This document shows positions 34,354-46,300 of a DNA stretch of 64,000 nucleotides, one piece after another. Location of the stretch: positions 30,532,911-30,596,910 of the forward strand of contig NC_052046.1 of NCBI RefSeq assembly GCF_015832195.1. The letters run 5' to 3'. The translations under genes were made by a program, and so were the position numbers. The notes beneath the pieces were generated by a model that was not told where the DNA came from, ran no database searches, and saw nothing but the letters and a program-made list of their open reading frames with translations. This DNA is from Motacilla alba alba. Lineage: Eukaryota > Chordata > Aves > Passeriformes > Motacillidae. How positions within the stretch are numbered: position 1 is the first letter of the stretch; each line of letters starts with the position of its first letter.

Positions 34354-35020
34354 TGTCTCGGAACCCAGGACATCCCTCTGGGTGCCCTGGATGGCCAGAG
34401 CCGCTGGCAGGGGGCTCTGAGACCCTGGCATGCAGCCAAAGACACACGTGGGGTTTTGATCTTAGCCCATGGAGCAAATTACCAACTCTGTATGAAGAAT
34501 TACAAGCCACACAAGTTTAGGTATTATAGTAGAGATAATCACATTGTGAAAGGAAGGATTTTTGAGTGCTTTACAAGGGGGTTTTAAGCCTTGTACACAG
34601 GGGTCCAAGTTTTGTACATGGGGGTCAGAAGTTCCAAGATGGAGGAATCAGAGCATGCTTTGTCTTTCTTCCTTCTTCTTCATAGCCTCCATGATTTGGG
34701 TAATGTTGGCACTTGTAGATTGGTTCAGAATAGAAGCTGACTGTCTAACATAGGTGATAGGTATTGGAATAGAATTGTAAATATAGTACACATAGTTTTT
34801 AGTATAAAAGATAGCACCAGCCTCAGGGGCGGAGAGTGTGCCTCTGGCTGACCTGCTGAGGAGACCACAGCAGCCCAGAAGAAAATCTTAAAGATAACAT
34901 ACAATAAACAACCTTGAGAACGGACAACAGAAGACTACTGAGTCTTTCTTTGAAGGCACGGGTTGGAGCAGAGACTTTTCCACCTTTTGGGGTCACCCTG
35001 ACCTGGGGGAGACTCTGGCA
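34354..35020 (+). mobile_element. Endogenous retrovirus LTR, copy 1 (solo, old)
   Basis: Closely similar along its length to 49192-49865 and, inverted, to 42690-43370. Starts TGTCTCGGAACCCAGGAC (two extra bases against the other copies) and ends near GAGACTCTGGCA. Shows LTR promoter and end signals: TATAAAAG at 34803-34810 and AATAAA at 34903-34908, about 100 bases apart. No target-site duplication is evident and no retroviral gene flanks it, so it is a solo LTR or fragment. Its U5 end (GGGGTCACCCTGACCTGG) matches copy 3, not the 49 kb copy. Confidence 0.85.
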
Positions 35021-35384
35021 CCATGAAGAAAATTAAATCTGTCCCAACTAATTCCAAGGGAATAGTAAGAGAACTAGTAGGATGAGGGAAGATGATATGA
35101 GAGGGTAGTGGCTCACTAAGACGTCGTATCATGCATGAAGTAATTTTTTAAAATTAATTATTTCATAAGTATGTATGGTGACAGGCTTCCTGCTAAATCT
35201 CACTAAGGTTTCCCAGGAGGCAAAAAATAGGTAGTTTGCAGAGCAGCTTGGTAAGGATGCTGCCCAAAAGCTATAAGAAAAATGAGGGTAATTAAGGTTG
35301 TAAAAAGAGAAGGAGCTAAAGAGGTCGTTTTATACTCTGGGAACAAAAGAGTGATATAATTGAGAAATCATTTATTGGGTTAAG

Positions 35385-35430
35385 TGAGAGAGGGAGGGGG
35401 AGAGAGAGGGAGGGAGAGAGGGAGAGAAAA
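35385..35430. repeat. (GA)n / GGGA purine tract
   Basis: Nearly pure purine run GAGAGAGGGAGGGGGAGAG and onward. Polypurine-polypyrimidine DNA can form triplexes. Confidence 0.85.
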
Positions 35431-36465
35431 TAGCCATTGCAAACCCAGGTCTTTTTTGGCTAAAGACGAAAGCAGCGAGCTTTAAACTGCTAAAATATGT
35501 GTGTATTATCTGACAGTTGCTGGTTGATCTGATTTTGCTTTTCTGACAACCATTTATCTAAAGGCAGCGTGAGTGATGAGGAAGCACTAACAAAGATGAA
35601 TAGAAAACTAACGGATTTAAATGAGAGAAAAGGGAAAACTTGCTGTTTCTTAGTAAGTTTCTGCGTAGTATTACTAGCATTTGTGAATGTAAGAAAATAC
35701 TTACACCATGTTTGTGCACTTTCTGATGCAAAACAGTGATAAGGCTGCTGGTGGGGTGAATATTCAAGGTATATAGTGTTAACAGATGGGTTCTCCAGTC
35801 TCCCCTTTCCCCTAGCCCCCTTCTACCTGTGCTACCTATTAAATAAATGACAGGCTAAAAGGAGAGGAGGGCTGGATTCCTTCAGAGTCTATGTCAATTT
35901 CAGTGCCAAGACTGGGATTCCCAAACAATACTTCCTTTTAAAAATTTTTTCTCCTATCTACAAGAAGAGTGAATAACATTCCAGAGTAATTAAGTTTGCT
36001 TGGCATCTGTGTTTTTCAAGTTTTTAGATATTTTGATTTGTAAGAGTATAAGGAAGACAAAACCTCTTGATCAAAATTAAGAGTGAAAATAATAGTTTGC
36101 TTCATACTTCAAAGTTATATTTAGAAATTCTTCTCTGAGTTTGACTGCAACAGTGTCTGTCATCCACTCAGTGCTCAGTGTGTGCTGTGACAGTCATACC
36201 TGTTCATAGGAGGACACACTTGTGGAATTTCAAATGTCTTTCCTTGTTCTTCCCACTCATCACTCCTTCTTCATCATTTTGCAGCCAAATATTTCCAAAT
36301 GAAAGTTTGAATATGTTAGGAGGGCTAGAATTGTTCATGGAGATGACAAGGGTTTTATGTGAATTTTCAGAAATAAGACACTTCCCTCACTTCCTCCCAA
36401 GCTGATCCTCTAAGTTTTATCTTTGCTACCAAAATTTTGGTAAAATAAAAACTCCTTAACACAAG
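35431..36465. other. Intergenic, nothing recognised
   Basis: AT-rich sequence with no gene or named repeat recognised. Confidence 0.6.
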
Positions 36466-36829
36466 TGTAGTATTAAGAAGCAGGCATTCTTTATTTGGGT
36501 GGATGCACAGAGACATAGCTCCTCCAAGATCTGTACATGCTGAGTACAGGACTGTTTCTGTTTTTATACTGTATTTTACACACATATTGATTGATTGTCC
36601 CAGAATAAACATACATATGATAATCATTTCCCCAAAATAATTAATATATTTCCCCTCCCCTTTACTCATGTATTGTTCTGGGGGTTTTTCTGGTGATCCC
36701 TGGTGGTTGTAGATCCCACTGTTCCAAGTGACCTAGCTGAGTTGGCAGGGCACTGGGGCTGGTGAACTTCCAGTTCTCCTTCTTACACAATAGGCATTGT
36801 GCGGTTTTATAGGCCAGTGGTTTTGGGGA
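36466..36829 (-). mobile_element. Possible short ERV LTR, minus strand
   Basis: Minus-strand reading shows TATAAAAA (36567-36561), then AATAAAG about 70 bases on (36495-36489), and an end in CA at 36466. The flanks carry the same five bases (ACAAG on + at 36461-36465 and 36830-36834), which would suit a class III (ERVL-like) 5-bp duplication. Against it, the 5' end reads TCCCC rather than TG, and I cannot match the sequence to a named family. Confidence 0.3.
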
Positions 36830-36834
36830 ACAAG

Positions 36835-38234
36835 CATTGTGTTAGCTCACTAGGTGTAGACAATTTATCATCTGGTAACATCTTCATTAGCTGGTGGAGA
36901 TATCTGGGCATTAGCAGGGAGCTTGTATTCTAGAAGGGATGTGGAAACTGCAGCCTCCCATGAGCCCTTCAATGCACAGCATGTATGAGAGAGCTGAGAA
37001 TGTGCTACTGTGGCTTCAGGCTACAGACTCACCCCAGGGTAGATGGCAAAAGCAGAGCTGTGTCTAGACAGCAGCGGGGAGGCTGAATGCAGGGTGTTTC
37101 AAGTTAGGGAAGATAGTGAAGAAAATAGAGATAGTCCATTGCCAGAAGACATGCTAGTGGCTTTTCACTTACTTAGTCTTTTTGTTACATGTAAATACTT
37201 GTTTGGGGGTTCCAGTGGCATTTAATGGCCAAAGACCTGTTTTGCACACAGGGTTTCAGCACAAGGCTGGTGCAAGTATATTAAAATTTTTTTCTGTCCC
37301 CAAGTTAATTATTACACCTATGTTTTCTTTGCCTTAGCAAAATTGTTCTCTTTTCCCCTCCCTAGCTTCTTTGCTGTATAAAAAAAGGCTCACATGGAGT
37401 TTTTGTAGAGATAGGATTATAATCATCATTGTCATCATTATCATTATTACTCTTCTTATTGATTTAGCAGATGAGGGGTTTGGGGAGGCAGTTTGAGTGG
37501 AGCATTGGTTTATAGGTGATCTGATAGACAGCTTGGGTTCACAACTTTATGTGTGGGAAGACCTCCTAATTCACTTGGTTACAGCACACATGGGGAGCTG
37601 CAGACCCCTCACTTTAGTTGGAGAGGGAACTGCAACTCTGGTGTTTCTGCGTGAGAGGCCACTGAACTTCCTTGCTTGACATCAGGCAAGAATGGTTTTG
37701 ACAAAATCCATTATTTTAATGGATTCAAATGAAAGAAATTGAAAACTTGGGGATGTGAGTGGAAACTGAAAAAAAAAAGGAGTTTCTTGGAAAGAAGAGA
37801 AAAGAAATTAAGCACAGTTTGAGAAAAGTGATTTGAGAGAGAGGTGGTGGAAAAAGTCACAGGAAGGAGGACAGGCACACAGAGGCCATAGAAATTTCTG
37901 AAGAAAAAAATCCCAGAAAGATGACTCACAAATGTGGAATGGGAGGGGTAGGAATCAAGATGCTACTGGAAGACTTTGCAAAAGGTGAAGTTTGTTAGAG
38001 GATTGCCATGATGAGAAAATCAGGAGGGGCTGTGGCTTTGCTGCAGAGCTATTTGACTGAATGAACAGTACAGATCCCATCAAGCCCCTGGGGAGAAATA
38101 TTGGTGAAGTTCTCTCTTTGGACGACTCTGAAATGTCTTCTCCAGGTGGACAGACTTTTCCATTGTAAATGAAATCTTAATACCAAACTCACATTGATTC
38201 TGTTTTGTGGGCACAGTAATATAAAATACATACA

Positions 38235-38270
<36 letters not shown>

Positions 38271-41200
38271 TGTGTGTGTGTGTGTGTGTGTATATATGGT
38301 CAGTTTTAATCATGATAAAGAATTTACATGAATTTTGTTACCATATTTGCCAAAGTATACAGGTCCACATGAGAGCTGCACAGCTGCTCAGCCTTGGAGT
38401 GAACACATAAATCTTGTGTTGTTTTTATAAGTGCATTGTTTTAGTATAAACTTAGAGTTAAATGGTACTGCATTCACTTTCTGGTTATGGAACTGTTTGG
38501 GTGGAGGGACTAGAAGAGAGAGGAATATGAATCAAGGTAGGGGTCTAGGAGTTATTGTTGGTGCTTAATGGAGGAAAATGGGATCAAAGTTGTGTAGGAG
38601 TTATTTCTAAGTGTGCAGGACAGAGCTTAAGGGGGAGATGAGATAGGCAGGTAGAGAGATGCATGGATAAAAGTAATTGTAATAAAAAGTAATTTATTAT
38701 TCTGCTACTTTTCAGAACTCCTTTTATAACTGTGAAAGGTACTTTGTCCAAGATGAATAAATCATAGCCTTACTTACATGGCAGTTTTGTCAAGATGACT
38801 CTGCAGTGTACATAGTGACCAAGGAATAAGCACAACTGTCATAATTGCACCTAATATGTCATGGTTTCTCTGTAGTTTAAAACAACAAACCTTGTCCCAC
38901 AAAATGTATATATATATAGAGGTGGTCTGAGCAGGTGTGACTGGGATGTTTTCAGATCTCTTAATGTAGTATAACACTTGTTGAGCTCTACCACAGTCAA
39001 GCACTCACAAGGAGCAACAAGGCTCTGTTACTTCCTTATGTAGAGCATTGTAGGGACAGCATAAATGTCCTGACATAAAGGAGATTGAGGATTGTGACCT
39101 AAACTGTGTCAGCTGTGATGATTAACTAGTGCTGCTAAAAAATCAGCTGTGCTTGGGGAAAGGAAAAAGGACAAGCGCACTGTTTTTTGAAGCGGTTGTA
39201 GAACTTCACAAAACTACCCTATTAACCAGCACTCTATTGTGACTCACTGGTGTAATTAGAAACACACCGTATTTATTTGTATTCCTAAAACTAATCAGCT
39301 AACCTACTCCTCCTTTAGGAATACTGAGATCCATCTTGTGTTTCAGTTGATCACAAAGAAAGGCTAGCATTTTCGTGCTCAACATCATTGTTTATTTAGA
39401 AATGTTCCAATTCCCTACCACATAGCAATTCCCAAATGCAATCACTTGTAAATCAATACAGAGTGGCTAGTTTGTCTGGGGAGAGGAGCATCAATTCAGC
39501 AGATTATGAATTTTTCAAAATCAGAGTTTTGCAGAAGGTGCTTGGTTGTGACCACGACTGTTAAGGAGTGAATCAGTGAGCTGACAGGAATTTTTAATGA
39601 CAATTTTCACTGCATGCAATTTTTGCTTAAAACCAAAGCAACTACCAAGGCAGTCCTGCTGCATGGACAGCTAAAGCCCTGAAGTCAAACAGTAGTTCCA
39701 AATTAACAAAAAGGTATTATTTCCTCTGAACTTCTCATTCCCAGTTTCTTTGCAGGAAATCTTGAAAGATCTTGGATTTCTCCCTAAATGGCACAGGAAT
39801 AATTTTCAAAGTTGGAACAGTTTCCAGGCACTCCTCCTAACCTCACCTAACCTGTAGTTGTCTTAAGACACCATCTTCCTTACTAGTTAAACTTTAAAAA
39901 TACCTGCTAAGTGCTATACACTGAAGAAGAATTACCTTATTTATTTTTATCAGACATTTCCCTAGTGAAACACAAGTGTGGGAATTAAGGTAAAATGCAG
40001 CATGATTAAGAGCTAGATTATGAGGAGGTTAGTGGAGTTTAGCAAGACAGAATGTTTCAGAGGTACTCACTTTGAATCAGGCTTGTGTAAGAAAGTTATG
40101 TGTGATAAACAGCTTTTCACAATGAGATCTTAATGATGTGAAGGTTTACTTCAGGCCTATAGGGTTTTTTTTTCCTCCTTTGCATGTCATCATTTAGAAA
40201 ACAAAGGTGTGTTTTTACAAGTTTTCACTTTTCAGAATTGTTTCCATGTTTTGTAATTGAGACTGATTATTTGGATGTGAGTACATTCCCTATTATATAA
40301 ATATGTGATTTTGAAATGCAGTACATTACAGTGCTTTCTTTAGTGTAATATGACTACATAAAAACAGTTTGTTCCCCCAAGATCCAAACAAACAAAATAT
40401 GTTCTGTATTTACTTCATGGGTTCAACCACAAGAAATTTGACCTTTTTTTACATTGTTTTTTTCTGTTTAAAAACATGCACTATCCAACGCATTCATCTA
40501 CCTTGTATCAAAACCACTATAAAAGATGATTTTTTCTCAGTGTGTGACATCAATAGAAGATTGACATTTTTGTTTTCTGTATTATGCAATAGCAAAAATC
40601 TAATACTTTCAGAAGGTAGAGAAAATTCTTTGTTTCAGATGGCAGTTAATGTTTCATGGGAGAAATACGCCCATGTTTACAGCTACCATTATTTGTTTCT
40701 ATGAAACATTATATCTTTATATAATCCTTCATATCCCTCCCATTTAAGTTATGAAGGTTGTAGGGAGAGGTTAACAGCCAGGCTTATACCATCTGGAGTT
40801 TTTTCTTTCTTAGTCTTAAGCACCAGGAAACAGGATCAGGAAATCCAGAGCTCTGACCATAGAAAATGTTCTTCAGAAAAAGTCACTCTAGTTTTAACAG
40901 AGTTGAGCTCTTCATTTGGGACTCCACTCAGAATTAGTGGAAACAATCAGTGTGTATAACTGCACACTGGGAAAGAAACCAATAAACCTACAATGTACCT
41001 TTCTGAGACTGATCAAGCAGTACTGATCAAACCAGCTTCCTTGATGTCCTTGCACCACTGTGCATAGACCTGTGACAGGAGCAATGCAACCTAAAGCTAG
41101 ATCTTGCTTTGAACACAGGGTAGCTTTATTTAATTGAGTATTTTCTAATGGGACTAAGGGGTTAAGCAAGTTTCATAATGGTTATTGAAAGTAGGATGAG

Positions 41201-42689
41201 GGGCTGAACTCTGTGATCAAATTTGCCAGTGTTGCTCCATTTTCATATTCTTGGGACCTCTGTAATTCTGGAAGCCTCTTTGATATTACAGTTTGCACAA
41301 ACTTCTCTAAAGAGCGCAAAAATTGGCAAAGACTGGCAAAGAGAGATCTAAACAAGTCTGTCTCTCCAGAGTCAACCTCAATGACAAACTCAACATCATT
41401 TTGAAACCACATGCCATATCAAACCACAAAATCCTTGCATTCCTAAATGGTTCACTGTGTGTGCAGAGATGAGAAGGTGCATTAGGCCATATTTAGAAGG
41501 CGTTTGAACACCTAATTACCACTGTCTAAGCCAAGGTTCATTAAATAACTTTGGACCTCTGCTTATGGTGCTCTTTTTGCTAGCTAGCAATTTGTTTGCA
41601 AACAGAAAAGATTGCTTAGAGAAGCAATCTAAATTAAAATTCTTTCTTTACACAGATAAAAATCCCTGCCTGTAATCTGCCCATCTGTAGATGAATAAAC
41701 TAATGATAGGCTCTGCCTTAAGATAAGGAATTGCAGCTCTCCATCTGCCTGCTTATTTGGATTGTCTTCCAGACTTCAGAAAAAAATAGTCAAACAAGAT
41801 TTAAAACAATAAAAGGAGATTAGAGTGTCTTTCTGCCAGCTGGATTTCATGGCCCAGCTTCTTCTCCAGTGGTTTTGGAGAGCTAGGCTTCTGAGAGTCT
41901 ATCCACCCAAGCAACACAATGCATTGGAAGATATCACTAGGGATGCTGAGAAAAGAAACAAGGATTAAGTGTTTAAAAAAAAGCACAACAGTCAGTGTCT
42001 CGGTGGATGTGTCTTCCTGAGCATATAATAAAGTCCAGTTAACCTTGTTAACCACTCAGTGGAAAGGTACTAACATCTATGACACCAATACAAGTGATTC
42101 CTGAAGGTTCTGCATACTCTGAAGCTCCTTCTGGCTTGGGGCTCTTTAGGGTTCACTGAGCATCCTGACTTGGGGTTTGGTCCCTTGCCAAGCTGACTGA
42201 CAGTTGCGAAGGCAAACAAAAAAAATTAGTTGGAGTGTCATATGAGTACATTATATTTTGAGAAGGGTAAAAGGAAATATTTCTAGCCCTAAATTAATAT
42301 GAGTAAATCTAAAACAAATTATTCCAGTTGAAAAAGAAATGCAAACCAGGTGCATGATATTCTACGTTTTCCTATTAAATAGAAGTAAGTAAGTGTCTGC
42401 AAAAGGGAAAATAATCTCTCTGGAGAAAGATTTTTTTAGGAGTGGGAAAGCAGCTACATGTTGCAATGTAGGGACTTTTTTTAGCTGAAGCCTTCCTTAT
42501 TTGGATTTTTAAAATGTATTTTCCTTCTTCTTTTCCTTCTTCCTCCCTTCTTTCTTTCCACACAGCAGAGCACGTGTACTGTTTCCTGGAACCAGAATAT
42601 CACCCATTCTTGTCCAGAGAGCTTTAGCCAAGCATTACTTTCAAGCAGCAATATCCCATGACAATTTAATCTCAAGTAAAAGAGTCGGA
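36835..42689. other. Intergenic, simple repeats only
   Basis: Contains an ATC-rich stretch (about 37423-37460), the microsatellite at 38226-38298 and a CTT/TTCC tract (about 42515-42560). No coding region is supported; scattered open frames lack any recognisable motif. Confidence 0.65.
38226..38298. repeat. Compound (TACA)n-(TA)n-(TG)n microsatellite
   Basis: About nine TACA units, then TATATATA, then about ten TG units and TATATATGG. Almost certainly length-variable between individuals. Confidence 0.95.
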
Positions 42690-43370
42690 GTCTCTGCCAG
42701 GTCAGGGTGACCCCAAAAGGTGGAAAAGTCTCTGCTCCAACCCGTGCCTTCAAAGAAAGACTCAGTAATCCTCAATCGTCCGGTCTCAAGGTTGTTTATT
42801 GTATGTTATCTTAAAGATTTTCTTCTGGGCTGCTGTGGTCTCCTCAGCAGGTCAGCCAGAGGCACACTCTGCACACTCTCTGCCCACCCCCAAGGCTGGT
42901 GCTATCTTTTATACTAAAAACTATGTGTACTGTATTTACAATTCTGTTCCAATAGCTATCACCTATGTTAGACAGTCAGCTTCTATTCTAAACCAATCTA
43001 AAAGTGCCAACATCATCCAAATCATGGAGGCTAGGAAGAAGAAGGAAGAAAGACAAGGCATGCCCTGATTCCTCCATCTTGGAGCTCCTGACCTCCCTGT
43101 ACAGAGTCCAAAACCCCCTGTACAGCACTCAAACCCCCTTGTACAGAGGACAAAACCCCCATGTACAATACCTGAAAATTTTTCCCTTCACCTTGTGATT
43201 ATCTCTGTTAAACTTCTGTGTCTTGTAATTCTTCATACAGAGTCGATAATTTGCTCCATGGGCTAAGATCAAAACCCCACATGTCTTTGGCTGCATGCCA
43301 GGGTCTCAGAGCCCCCTGCCAGTGGCTCTGGCCATCCAGGGCACCCAGAGGGATGTCCTGGGTTCCGACA
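42690..43370 (-). mobile_element. Endogenous retrovirus LTR, copy 3 (solo, inverted)
   Basis: Reverse-complement copy of the family at 34 and 49 kb. The LTR 5' end TGTCGGAACCCAGGACAT is at 43370, TATAAAAG at 42913-42906, and AATAAA at 42800-42795. The lower boundary is approximate because the U5 end (CTGACCTGGCAGAGACTCC) has no clean CA or matching flank; the flanking hexamers differ. No gag, pol or env sequence is adjacent. Confidence 0.85.
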
Positions 43371-46300
43371 TACCTGTGTTAGAATGCAATTCCTAAAAGA
43401 TCAGAAACTGCTGTTAGAATAGCAATGTTCCATGTGCTTGCTGAGACTTAGCAAGCTATTCTATGGGCAGCAGAATTAGTGAATCCTGATTTCCTCTAAA
43501 ACCATGCACTCTGTCACCCAACACCAAGCCAGTTTCTCTTCCAGTATCCCGGGAGATGTGCATCTCAGTAACCTGAGATCTTCCTGTGCTCGCAGTGTTC
43601 CCAGTTCACCACTTGCCTCTGTATTCTTGTCTCTGTTCCCACCCCCTGTGATTCTCAGGTGAGGGGACAAACACTGGCTACAGTTAAGAACAAGCCAATG
43701 AGCCAGGCAGTGCCACGTGCCCACGGGACAGGCAAAGCCTGTGGGCTGGATGGCCTGCCACACCATGCCAAAGGAAATGGTGTATTGCAGTTCCCTCATC
43801 AAGAATACTGGATTTCATTTTTTCTCTCTGTAGATACAGAACACCTGGGTAATTAAATGTCTTTGAGATGTCTGGTTTTGTCACACAGGCTGAAATGGAT
43901 CAACAGATTCAAAGGTGAGAAGGAGAAACTGAAAAAGCTTTCTTCCTTAGATACACTGATAATAGTTTATCTGCCACTTAGCATGGGTAAGCATAGCTTT
44001 AGCTATTTAAGACATCTGGATGGCATGTAATGATCATAGTAGGGAAACTCAGATATATAAATGAACAATTAGTAATCTACTGCAGTTGGGTAATTCAGTG
44101 GGTATGAAGTTAGCATAAAAACCAACTGGCTGCCCTGTCATGTTGTAGAGCTGGAGGGTTAATCTATAAATTAGTACATGAATGCAGTGTCTGCTCTTAA
44201 TTCCTTAGTCTTAATTATGTGATGTATAAAGAATATCTGAGCTCTACAGATTCTCTTAAAGTTTTCCTCTGTTTAATAGAGCAGCCAGATCTGACTTCAC
44301 AAAAGACATATTATTTAGAATTGGATAAATGTGCTTAGGGTTTGGAAAGTTTTATTTGTTTTCCTCACCTAGCCATGCCAACTGTGTTCTAACAAATAAA
44401 CACATGTATATTAAGAAATTTTAAAAAATTCGAATACGTTGTGTTTATGGGAGTTATGATGTCATAAGCATGTTGCATATGTTATTAACATGAGCCCATC
44501 TAGAGAAAAAAGTGTTTCAACCCTCACATTAATACTAATCCAGATTCTTTTATGAATTTATTTCCTTCCATTATATGTAATTTTTCTTTCACTGTGGATC
44601 CTCACATAAGGCAGTGGTTTATTTTAAGTCTTTTCCTATATTTCTTACTAGGATTTAAAACTTGACTCGTTACATTTTATATAATCCACATCACTGTAAG
44701 TGCTGTAACTTGATTACTCTACAGAACTCTTTCCATATTGATCACATTGGGATAGCTTTCTTCATGTGGTTAGGGCAATTACATTTAAGTCTCAAGAACC
44801 AAGGCTATATGCTTTGGAAGGTGGCTGTTTTAACTGGATCTGAAAGTATAAGCTATTCCATACAAGTAAATGCCATGTAATGGAAATATAAAAAAGATTC
44901 AAAATTATATGTGCTTTTCTTGCAGCTCACACAATAACTTTTACTAATGGCTGGTACAGCTGTTACAAATAAAATATGTTTTTGATTCAGTTGCTTACTT
45001 CTTTTGGATGACAAAGTTACTTAATAGACAGCCTTTTGCTTTCAAAAAGATTAAAAATTCTGGAGAATTAAATACCTGTCTACCTATTTATTGTAAAGAG
45101 AATTTAGTATCTATCTGTTTCAAATGAGATGCTTGGTTCACTCTCTGAATGCCCACAGCAAAGTTTACTGCTTTGTGTAGGTGAAAAACTATGATTTCTT
45201 TTTTCTTTTTCTCAACTCTCCTGTTTTATTCTCTTTCTTCTTGTACAGAATGCAAAAGGTCTGTTTGTGTTTAACAAATGAATCCATTGTGTATTGTGTA
45301 TGCCGTTTGTGCCTTTTTAGTAGCCTGTAGTAGTTTGTAGTTTCAGTAGTCTCTTGCTGTTGCTTCTACTCAATATTCCTCTGAATTTTTAGTAGCCTTT
45401 ATTTACTGTTCCTACTCGTTATTACCTTGCCTTACCTGCCTGGAGAAGGGCTTTGCCTGTGTCACAAAAAGCTCTTCGGAGCTGCACAGACTTTATCAAA
45501 CATGGCATCACTCCTTTACAAAGCCTCCCACTAAGTCTTGTCATTCGTGCATGATGGATTGCAGGTTGCTCATCAATGTGACATTCTGTGCTCACTGCTT
45601 GTGCCAAAGTGTCTCCTGCCTCTCTTCTCTTGTCTTGGGAGGACTCCGCCTTAGCAATCCATTAAAAAGTGCAAGGCTAAGACAGATAAGCCTCAAGACA
45701 AAGCGGAAGTAAAAAGGGGCTCCTAAGATGAGTTGCAGAGACAGATGCAGTGTAGGAAGTGTGAAAGTGTAATTCAGGACAACAGCCTTATGTTGCTTCT
45801 CGATTTTTTATAGGACCTGGAGCCTGACAATACATCCTCTAACAGTATCTCTGCTTTTCCCTGACCTCTGAGCGTAGAAAAGGGTTGCTGGCCAGTGAAA
45901 TTGGCTGTGCCCTACAACTGTGTAGCTTAGCTCTGTTTTGATGGGTTTGGCTTTATTGGTTGCTGAATAACAATAACAGAACATAAGTCTTGGTCTGTGC
46001 TTTCTCCCTAAGGCTCTGTGTTCCCATGATTCCTTGTCTGCAGTATCAAGATTGTGGTCTTACTCTCACTTGTCAAACCCAGATAAATTCACCACAGGAT
46101 CACTGAACCCAAAGAGACCTCATGTCTTTCCTGGTATTACAGCTGAATGAACCTGATGAGCTTCATCAGGCATTTTACTGGTCCAGTTTTCAGGTGTTTT
46201 CTAAATCTTCATCTCTCCTGTGCTGTCTATTGTAAGCAACAATAATTTAATATGTAAAGAGCCAAAGGACAGGCCTTTTTGGATGCTCCTAGGCAGTATA

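Noticed and set aside
34301..34510. Similar minus-strand peptides at 34301-34510 and 49008-49352 that look like a repeated gene
   Set aside because: They are the antisense reading of the same LTR family and reflect shared repeat DNA, not a conserved protein.
34354..35020. 5' LTR of a complete provirus
   Set aside because: No primer-binding site that I can recognise and no gag, pol or env-like frame follows; the next copies are solo and one is inverted.
38226..38298. CRISPR-like or satellite array
   Set aside because: Simple 4-bp and 2-bp tandem units without spacers; a microsatellite.
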